Position numbers and translations under genes: made by a program. Below the pieces are notes generated by a model. The model was not told where the DNA came from. It worked only from the letters and a program-made list of their open reading frames with translations, and did no database searches. A DNA stretch of 6,842 bases from an uncultured Eubacteriales bacterium (GTDB taxonomy: Bacteria; Bacillota; Clostridia; Christensenellales; Aristaeellaceae), in NCBI GenBank assembly GCA_902782795.1, contig CACZOT010000298.1:1-6842 (forward strand), written 5' to 3'. How positions within the stretch are numbered: position 1 is the stretch's first letter; each line of letters starts with the position of its first letter. Positions 1 through 5,003 of the stretch are shown one piece after another.

Positions 1-19
1 AGACCGGCGCACATTAAAC

Positions 20-47
20 AGTATAACACATTATGTTTTTTTTGCAA
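20..47 (-). promoter_or_regulatory. Possible leftward promoter for a gene outside the window
   Basis: Read on the minus strand, TTGCAA (47-42) lies 16 bp ahead of TATACT (25-20), and a TG one base upstream of the -10 box gives an extended -10 (TGTTATACT). Transcription would start near position 13 and run out of the left edge. The spacer contains a run of eight A. No coding sequence for this unit is visible, so the call rests only on the boxes in an AT-rich stretch, where chance matches are common. Confidence 0.3.
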
Positions 48-64
48 CAGATAATTCACACGCC

Positions 65-88
65 CTCCCTCGGTCGGGAGTTTTTTTT
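65..88 (+). terminator. Rho-independent terminator (hairpin plus T8)
   Basis: CTCCC (65-69) pairs with GGGAG (76-80) around a six-base loop, and eight T follow directly (81-88). This is the usual form of an intrinsic terminator on the plus strand, although the stem is only 5 bp. It would end transcription entering from the left before the ABC operon, or could act within a leader RNA if a plus-strand promoter lies further upstream. No plus-strand gene end is visible in the first 64 bases. Confidence 0.55.
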
Positions 89-109
89 CGTGATTTTTTT
101 GTGTATACT
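81..109 (+). promoter_or_regulatory. Probable sigma-A promoter of the ABC exporter operon
   Basis: TATACT at 104-109 matches five of six bases of the -10 consensus. It lies about 42 bases ahead of the well-supported start codon of the first gene, giving a 5' leader of roughly 35 bases. The -35 position at a 17-bp spacing falls in the T8 run of the terminator (81-86) and matches TTGACA poorly. A second T-run (94-100) lies in the spacer. A weak -35 suggests low basal activity or a need for an activator, but this is inference. Confidence 0.4.
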
Positions 110-151
110 ATGGTTGGGCGAGCTCGAGCGCCGCCCGAAGGAGGATACTTT

Positions 152-298
152 ATGCTGAAAAAGAACGAGACGAAGATCGCCATCGTCGGCGCGCGGGGCA
201 TGGAACACACGCTCAACGTGGAGCCCTCCGAGGACGAGACCGCCCTCCTGCGCGCATCCGCAGAGGCGGTACGCGGCCATTCTTTCGCCCAGATCTGA
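152..298 (+). CDS. Small unrecognised protein (48 aa), first gene of the ABC exporter operon
   Basis: A short reading frame of 48 codons ends in TGA. The start is fixed by a very strong Shine-Dalgarno, AAGGAGGA (138-145), six bases before ATG at 152. In-frame starts further upstream (GTG at 101, ATG at 110) overlap the -10 box and lack a ribosome site. The product begins MLKKNETKIAIVG, has a lysine-rich N-terminus, a likely short beta pair and then an acidic-to-helical second half (EDETALLRASAEAVRG). It has no signal peptide, membrane helix or cysteine. I do not recognise a family. The beta-hairpin-then-helix pattern faintly resembles the start of ZapA-type proteins, but that is weak. The ABC gene starts 21 bases downstream, so the two are probably cotranscribed. 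The position recalls BmrB, the short leader peptide ahead of bmrCD in Bacillus subtilis, which controls that exporter by translation-dependent attenuation. No terminator follows this gene, so such a role is only a hypothesis. Confidence 0.7.
   Translation: MLKKNETKIAIVGARGMEHTLNVEPSEDETALLRASAEAVRGHSFAQI
239..270 (+). other. Strong RNA hairpin inside the 3' part of the small gene
   Basis: Bases 239-252 can pair with 259-270 around a six-base loop (CGCATC). This gives about 12 base pairs, mostly G-C, with two single-base bulges on the left arm. No T-run follows, so it is not an intrinsic terminator. It could slow ribosomes or polymerase ahead of the ABC start codon at 320, or may simply reflect GC-rich coding sequence. 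Confidence 0.3.
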
Positions 299-319
299 CG
301 GAAAGGAAACACCAAAGCC

Positions 320-2056
320 ATGCGCTCGCTCCTCGTTTACCTGAAGAAGTACCGCAGGGACGCCATCCTCGCGCCCGCGTTCAAGCTCCTGGAGGCTCTG
401 TTCGAGCTGGCCGTTCCCCTGGTGATGGCCGGTGTCATCGACGTGGGTATCGCCCAGGGCGACACCGGCTACATTCTGCGCATGTGCGGCCTTCTCGTGC
501 TTCTTGGCGTCGCGGGGCTGGCCGTCTCCATCACGGCGCAGTTCTTCGCCGCCCGCGCCGCCACGGGTTTTGCCGCCGGTCTGCGTCGCGCGCTCTTTGG
601 CCGCATCCAGGAATTCTCTTTCTCGCAGATGGATCTGTTCGGCACGGACACGCTCGTCACCCGCATGACCAGCGATATCAGCCAGGTACAATCCGGCCTG
701 AACCTGACGCTGCGGCTCTTTCTGCGCTCCCCCTTCATCGTGTTCGGCAGCATGGTCATGGCCTTCACCGTTGACGCCCGTTCAGCCCGCGTCTTTGCCG
801 CGACCATCCCCCTCCTAGCGGTGGTGGTGTTCGGAGTGATGCTGATCTCCTTGCCCCTGTATGGCAAGGTGCAGACTCGCTTGGACGGCATCATGACCGC
901 CACGCGGGAGAACCTCTCCGGCGCGCGCGTCATCCGCGCCTTTGGCCAGGAGGACCGCGAGGAAGAGCGATTCCGCGCCCAGAACGCGGAACTGACCCGT
1001 ACCCAGAAATTCGTCGGGCGCATCTCCGCTCTCATGAACCCCCTCACCTATGTGATGGTGAACATCGCCACAGCCGTGCTCATTCAGCGCGGAGCCGTGC
1101 GCGTCGATAGCGGGATCCTCACACAAGGACAGGTCATCGCCCTGCTCAACTACATGTCCCAGATCCTCGTGGAGCTGATCAAAATGGCCAACTTCATCAT
1201 CCAGATGACGAAGGCCTCCGCCTGCGCGCGGCGCGTGGCGGACGTGTTGGAGACCGAGCCGGATATGCCGGACGGTTCTCTCTCCCTCGCCGACGCCGAT
1301 CCCAACGCCCCAGCTGTAGCTTTCCACGGCGTTTCACTTTCCTACAAAGGCAGCTCCGGCAGAGCTCTGGAGGACGTCTCCTTCACGGCGCGCCGCGGCG
1401 AGACCGTCGGGATCATCGGCGGAACGGGCAGCGGGAAATCCTCGCTCGTGAACCTCATCCCTCGCTTTTACGACGCCACTTCCGGCTCTGTGGAGGTGTT
1501 AGGACACGACGTGCGCGCGTACCGTGAAGAGGAGCTGCGCCGCGCCGTGGGCGTGGTCCTGCAGAAGGCAGAGCTCTTCAAGGGAACCATCGCCGGAAAC
1601 GTCCGCTGGGGCAACGAAAGCGCCACCGACGAGGAGGTCGACAGCGCCCTAGCCGCCGCACAGGCCAAAGAGTTCGTAGACTCTCGGGCCGAAGGCTCTA
1701 CCGCGCCTGTGGAACAGAGCGGCCGCAACCTATCCGGCGGCCAGAAGCAGCGCCTTACCATCGCGCGGGCGCTGCTCAAAAAGCCGGAGATCCTCATCCT
1801 GGACGACAGCGCCTCCGCCCTGGATTTCGCCACCGACGCCCGGCTCCGCGCTGCCATCCGGGAAGCCTCGCGCGATATGACGACCTTTATCGTCTCCCAG
1901 AGGGCCGCGTCCGTCCAGCACGCGGATCAGATTCTCGTCCTGGACGACGGCCGCCTCGTCGCCCGCGGCACGCACGAGGAGCTTCTCGCCTCCAGCCCGG
2001 TCTACCAGGAGATTTATTATTCCCAGTTTCCAAAGGAGGACGCCGCCCATGGATAA
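320..2056 (+). CDS. ABC exporter half-transporter, degenerate-site subunit (LmrC/BmrC/TM287-like)
   Basis: This 578-residue protein is a membrane half-transporter of the type IV (ABCB-like) exporter fold. An N-terminal six-helix membrane domain (about 1-315) carries helices near 16-38, 55-78, 134-152, 157-180, 243-262 and 268-295. A nucleotide-binding domain follows (about 330-570). Visible motifs are Walker A GGTGSGKS (367-374), Q-loop Gln415, signature LSGGQ (471-475), Walker B ILILD (491-495) and D-loop SALD (499-502). The residue after Walker B is Asp496 instead of the catalytic Glu, and the H-loop holds Gln527 instead of His. These two changes mark the degenerate subunit of heterodimeric exporters such as LmrCD, BmrCD and TM287/288, so it should pair with the next gene product. 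The substrate is unknown; the family moves drugs, lipids or peptides outwards. The start at 320 fits the family N-terminus. The ribosome site is modest (AAAGGA, 302-307) and lies a rather long 12 bases from ATG. The stop codon overlaps the next gene by 8 bases. Confidence 0.93.
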   Translation: MRSLLVYLKKYRRDAILAPAFKLLEALFELAVPLVMAGVIDVGIAQGDTGYILRMCGLLVLLGVAGLAVSITAQFFAARAATGFAAGLRRALFGRIQEFSFSQMDLFGTDTLVTRMTSDISQVQSGLNLTLRLFLRSPFIVFGSMVMAFTVDARSARVFAATIPLLAVVVFGVMLISLPLYGKVQTRLDGIMTATRENLSGARVIRAFGQEDREEERFRAQNAELTRTQKFVGRISALMNPLTYVMVNIATAVLIQRGAVRVDSGILTQGQVIALLNYMSQILVELIKMANFIIQMTKASACARRVADVLETEPDMPDGSLSLADADPNAPAVAFHGVSLSYKGSSGRALEDVSFTARRGETVGIIGGTGSGKSSLVNLIPRFYDATSGSVEVLGHDVRAYREEELRRAVGVVLQKAELFKGTIAGNVRWGNESATDEEVDSALAAAQAKEFVDSRAEGSTAPVEQSGRNLSGGQKQRLTIARALLKKPEILILDDSASALDFATDARLRAAIREASRDMTTFIVSQRAASVQHADQILVLDDGRLVARGTHEELLASSPVYQEIYYSQFPKEDAAHG

Positions 2057-3812
2057 GAGCAAGCGCGCCGCGCAGGCGAGGGTCCTCCGGCGGGTGCTGC
2101 GCTATCTTGGTCGCAGCCGCGCGTATCTGGCGGCATCGCTTCTGCTGGCGCTGGCCACTGTGCTCCTGACCCTGTACATCCCCAAGCTCACAGGCGAGGC
2201 TGTGGACCGCATGCTCGGCCCCGGGCAGGTCGATTTCGCCGGGGTCGCGGCGGTGATCGCCCGCATCCTCGTCTGCGCCGCCGTCACTGGCGCGTGCCAA
2301 TGGCTGATGAGCCTGTGCAACAACAAAATGACCTTTGAGGTCGTGCGGGATATCCGCAACGACGCCTTCGCCAAGATCGAACGGCTGCCGCTGGGCTACA
2401 TCGACAGCCATCCCTGGGGCGAGATCGAGAGCCGCGTCATCGCCGACGCCGATCAGTTCGCCGACGGCCTGCTCATGGGCTTTACCCAGCTCTTCAGCGG
2501 CGTGGTGACGATCCTGGGCACCCTCGTATTCATGCTGACGGTGGACGCGCGCATCACCCTGGCCGTGGTAGTGATCACGCCGGTCTCCCTCTTGGTGGCG
2601 GCGTTCATCTCCAAGCGCACGTACGTTCTCTTCCGCAGGCAATCGGAGCTGCGCGGCGAGCAGACCGCCTTCATCAACGAGATGATCGAGGGGCAAAAGG
2701 TCGTCAAAGCCTTCGGCCGGAAGGAAGCTGTCGAAGAGGAATTCGACAGGATCAACGAGCGTCTCTCCGCCTGTTCCCTGCGCGCGGTGTTCTTCTCCTC
2801 CATCACCAATCCCGCGACGCGGTTCGTCAACAGTTTGGTCTACACCTGCGTAGGGCTGGTTGGCGCGCTGGCGGTGGTGAGAGGCACCCTCTCCGTAGGC
2901 CAGCTGGCCGCCTTCCTGCGCTACGCGAACCAGTACACCAAACCCTTCAACGAGATCTCCGGCGTCATCGCCGAATTGCAGAACGCCATCGCCTGCGCGG
3001 AGCGCGTCTTCGAGCTCATCGACGAAGATCCGCAAACCCCCGACGCGCCGGACGCCGCCTCCCCCTCCGCTTTCCATGGCGAGGTGACGCTCCAGGATGT
3101 GGATTTCGGTTATGTCCCGGCGCGTCCGCTCATCCAGGGCCTCAACCTGCGCGTGCAGCCCGGTCAGAAGGTGGCCATCGTCGGTCCGACGGGCTGCGGC
3201 AAGACCACGCTCATCAACCTGCTGATGCGCTTTTACGACGTGGACCGCGGGGCGATCTTTGTCGATGGCAAGGACGCCCGCTCCTATACCCGCCGATCCC
3301 TGCGGGACGGATACGGCATGGTCCTCCAGGAAACCTGGCTGCGCTCGGGGACTGTGCGGGAGAATATCACCATGGCGGACCCTTCCATTCCAGAGGAAGA
3401 AATGCTCTCTGCTGCGCGCGCCTGCCATATCGATTCCTTCATCCGCCGCCTGCCGCAGGGGTACGATACCCCCGTCGCGCGCAACGGCGAGGGCTTCTCC
3501 CAGGGCCAGCGGCAGCTGCTTTGTATCGCCCGGGTGATGATGAGCCGGCCCTATATGCTCATTCTCGACGAAGCGACCTCCTCCATCGACACACGCACCG
3601 AGTTGAAGATCCAGGAGGCGTTCAACGCCCTCATGGAAGGCAGGACGAGCTTTATCGTCGCGCACCGACTCTCCACCATCCGTAACGCCGACGTAATCCT
3701 CGTCATGAAGGACGGGAGCATCATCGAGCAGGGCGATCATGAAACGCTCATGGCCGCTCGCGGGTTCTACTACGATCTGTACCAGAGCCAGTTCCTCGGG
3801 AAAGCGATTTAG
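2049..3812 (+). CDS. ABC exporter half-transporter, catalytic subunit (LmrD/BmrD/TM288-like)
   Basis: This 587-residue partner of the preceding subunit has the same plan. A cytoplasmic N-terminus is followed by a membrane domain with helices near 25-45, 63-90, 146-164, 168-188, 255-279 and 283-310, then a nucleotide-binding domain (about 343-580). Walker A is GPTGCGKT (379-386), the Q-loop is Gln427, and Walker B LILDEAT has catalytic Glu508. The switch His539 is present in IVAHR. The signature reads FSQGQ (483-487) instead of LSGGQ. In the heterodimer this altered signature faces the degenerate Walker motifs of the first subunit, while the intact LSGGQ of the first subunit completes the hydrolysing site here. 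The pair would therefore have one catalytic and one mainly structural ATP site, as known for LmrCD and TM287/288. The start has a strong Shine-Dalgarno, AAAGGAGGA (2032-2040), 8 bases before ATG, and overlaps the previous gene by 8 bases, which suggests coupled translation in roughly equal amounts. The ORF ends in TAG ahead of a large hairpin. Confidence 0.94.
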   Translation: MDKSKRAAQARVLRRVLRYLGRSRAYLAASLLLALATVLLTLYIPKLTGEAVDRMLGPGQVDFAGVAAVIARILVCAAVTGACQWLMSLCNNKMTFEVVRDIRNDAFAKIERLPLGYIDSHPWGEIESRVIADADQFADGLLMGFTQLFSGVVTILGTLVFMLTVDARITLAVVVITPVSLLVAAFISKRTYVLFRRQSELRGEQTAFINEMIEGQKVVKAFGRKEAVEEEFDRINERLSACSLRAVFFSSITNPATRFVNSLVYTCVGLVGALAVVRGTLSVGQLAAFLRYANQYTKPFNEISGVIAELQNAIACAERVFELIDEDPQTPDAPDAASPSAFHGEVTLQDVDFGYVPARPLIQGLNLRVQPGQKVAIVGPTGCGKTTLINLLMRFYDVDRGAIFVDGKDARSYTRRSLRDGYGMVLQETWLRSGTVRENITMADPSIPEEEMLSAARACHIDSFIRRLPQGYDTPVARNGEGFSQGQRQLLCIARVMMSRPYMLILDEATSSIDTRTELKIQEAFNALMEGRTSFIVAHRLSTIRNADVILVMKDGSIIEQGDHETLMAARGFYYDLYQSQFLGKAI

Positions 3813-3826
3813 CTTTTACAAGCGGA

Positions 3827-3880
3827 TATAGACAGCGCGGGCGGGAGCCGTTGATGGGCCTCCCGCCCGCGCTGTCTATA
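3827..3880. terminator. Perfect 21-bp inverted repeat between convergent genes, probable bidirectional terminator
   Basis: Arms 3827-3847 and 3860-3880 are perfect reverse complements around a 12-base loop. The loop-side half of the stem is almost all G-C and the base of the stem is TATA. It starts 15 bases after the stop of the ABC operon and 9 bases after the stop of the convergent MnmA-like gene. The position fits a terminator shared by both strands. Neither side has a proper T-run, so it is not a textbook intrinsic terminator and may instead protect mRNA 3' ends or act with Rho. Confidence 0.65.
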
Positions 3881-3888
3881 GAGAACTG

Positions 3889-4887
3889 TCAATCGATCGT
3901 GCCGCCGCCGATCAGCCTCGCGCCATCGTACAGGGCGGCCGTCTGCCCGCGCGCGGGCGCGCGCAGAGGTTCGTCGGCAAGGATATGCGCCCCCGTTTCC
4001 GTGGGAACGACCGTGCACTCCGGCGTCTCCCAGCGCGTATGGCGCACGCGCACAGCGGCGCGCACGGGGCCTTCGGGACGCCCGTCGATCCAGTTCACGT
4101 CCACGATATCGAATTCCCGATGGAACAGGTCTTCCCACAGGCAGAGCTCGATGCGGTTCTCGGCCGCGTCGATTTGGGCTACGTACAGCCTGCGCCCGTC
4201 CCGCATTTCGGGCCAGCGCTGGCCCACGGTATAACGGTGGATGCCTTCGTGCGCGCCGATTTCCTCGCCCCGGAAGACGGCTGGGCCGGGCCCCGGCGCG
4301 ACGCCGCGGGCCTCCAGCCATTGGGCGTAGGTCTGCCCCTTAATAAAGCAGTTTTCGCGGCTGTCGGGCTTGGCGGCGACTTTTAGGCCCATTTCCGCCG
4401 CCATGGCGCGCACGCGCGGTTTGTCGTATTCACCCAGGGGCAGAAGCAGCCGCCTGATCTGCTCGCGCGTGAGGCGGCAGAGCATGTAGCTCTGGTCGTT
4501 GTCCGGCGCGCCCATATAGAGGTTCTCGCCGTCCGTGCGCACATAATGCCCGGTGGCGATCTTCTCCGCGCCGATCTCCTCCGCGCGGCGCCAAAGGGCT
4601 GGCAGCTTCACAGTGGGGTTGCAGCCCGTACAGGGGTTGGGTGTCCTGCCTTCGAGATATGCGCGGGCGAACGGCGCGCAGACGCGCTCCTCCAGTTCGG
4701 CGTGAATATCCACGACCGTCAGATCCACGCCGAGCGTGCGCGCGCTCTCCTCCGCGTCCCGCCGGGCGTTCTCTCCGGCGATGTCCAGATACACGCCGTG
4801 CACTTCCCAGCCCGCTTCCTGCAAAACGCGCGCCGCCACGGCGGAATCCACCCCGTCGGACAGCCCGAGAACGACCTTTCTGACCAT
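3889..4887 (-). CDS. mnmA: MnmA-like tRNA 2-thiouridylase, divergent form
   Basis: This 332-residue cytoplasmic protein belongs to the MnmA family, which activates U34 of tRNA with ATP and inserts sulfur delivered by a persulfide relay to make 2-thiouridine. It has an N-terminal PP-loop ATPase domain (about 1-200), a central linker domain and a C-terminal beta-barrel ending in GQTAALYDGARLIGGGTI (314-331). Family marks are TPNPCTGCN (82-90), ATGHYVR (111-117), DQSYML (131-136), DSRENCF (175-181) and YTVGQR (219-224). Both expected cysteines are present: Cys89 (E. coli Cys102) and Cys180 (Cys199). Departures from the family are clear. The PP-loop reads SDGVDS (10-15) rather than SGGVDS. Cys86 replaces the usual Asp of NPD. 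The KDQSY lysine is missing and that loop is one residue shorter. The GQRKGLG region is replaced by GQRWPEM. It is slightly shorter than typical members (about 350-370). ATG at 4887 is preceded by AAAGGGGG 8 bases upstream. It may be the organism's only MnmA or a second, specialised paralog; the window cannot decide this. Confidence 0.85.
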   Translation of the reverse strand: MVRKVVLGLSDGVDSAVAARVLQEAGWEVHGVYLDIAGENARRDAEESARTLGVDLTVVDIHAELEERVCAPFARAYLEGRTPNPCTGCNPTVKLPALWRRAEEIGAEKIATGHYVRTDGENLYMGAPDNDQSYMLCRLTREQIRRLLLPLGEYDKPRVRAMAAEMGLKVAAKPDSRENCFIKGQTYAQWLEARGVAPGPGPAVFRGEEIGAHEGIHRYTVGQRWPEMRDGRRLYVAQIDAAENRIELCLWEDLFHREFDIVDVNWIDGRPEGPVRAAVRVRHTRWETPECTVVPTETGAHILADEPLRAPARGQTAALYDGARLIGGGTID

Positions 4888-4919
4888 TCCCCCATCCCCC
4901 TTTGCGGTCCCATGGGCCT

Positions 4920-4948
4920 ATTATACCCAAAAAGGCGTGCCGCGCAGC
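4920..4948 (-). promoter_or_regulatory. Promoter of the MnmA-like gene
   Basis: A perfect TATAAT lies on the minus strand at 4925-4920. At 17-bp spacing the -35 hexamer would be GCTGCG (4948-4943), which is a poor match. Transcription would begin near 4913, giving a leader of about 26 bases to the ATG at 4887. It faces away from the hydrolase promoter, and the two -35 regions overlap. Confidence 0.5.
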
Positions 4949-4965
4949 GAAAGATATGTTATAAT
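4937..4965 (+). promoter_or_regulatory. Extended -10 promoter of the glycoside hydrolase gene
   Basis: TGTTATAAT at 4957-4965 is a perfect extended -10 element. The -35 at 17-bp spacing (GTGCCG, 4937-4942) is weak, which is common for promoters with an extended -10. The start point would be near 4972, leaving a leader of about 32 bases. No clear operator palindrome or catabolite-repression (cre) site is visible in the gap. Confidence 0.6.
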
Positions 4966-4986
4966 TTGCTCCGGGAACTTGTGTAA

Positions 4987-5001
4987 AAAGGAGCGTCCTT
5001 T
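4987..5001 (+). promoter_or_regulatory. Hairpin covering the ribosome binding site of the hydrolase gene
   Basis: AAAGGA (4987-4992) and TCCTTT (4996-5001) form a perfect 6-bp stem around a GCG triloop. The left arm contains most of the Shine-Dalgarno GGAG (4990-4993), which lies 10 bases before ATG at 5004. If folded, the structure would hide the ribosome site and lower translation. The stem is short and A-U at its base, so it may be only weakly stable. Confidence 0.4.
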
Positions 5002-5003
5002 CC

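Noticed and set aside
56..691. A 211-codon minus-strand frame across the promoter region and the start of the ABC operon
   Set aside because: It runs antisense through the small gene, its ribosome site and the terminator hairpin, and the product resembles no protein family.
1887..3740. A long open frame of 617 codons on the minus strand, antisense to the ABC genes
   Set aside because: It lies opposite well-supported ABC coding sequence, has no ribosome site or recognisable domain, and its His/Asp/Gly/Ala-rich composition is what an antisense frame of GC-rich genes gives.
320..3812. The two ABC genes as a recent tandem duplication
   Set aside because: The proteins differ throughout and carry complementary active-site changes typical of an ancient heterodimer, so they are old paralogs, not a repeat.
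3881..3900. A T-run that would make the 3827-3880 hairpin a standard intrinsic terminator
   Set aside because: The plus strand reads GAGAACTG after the stem and the minus strand reads TCCGCTTG. Neither is T-rich.
3945..3958. 14-bp perfect palindrome GCCCGCGCGCGGGC, with Z-DNA-like alternation
   Set aside because: It lies inside the MnmA-like gene and encodes the expected PARGQ segment of the C-terminal barrel. GC-biased codons explain it.
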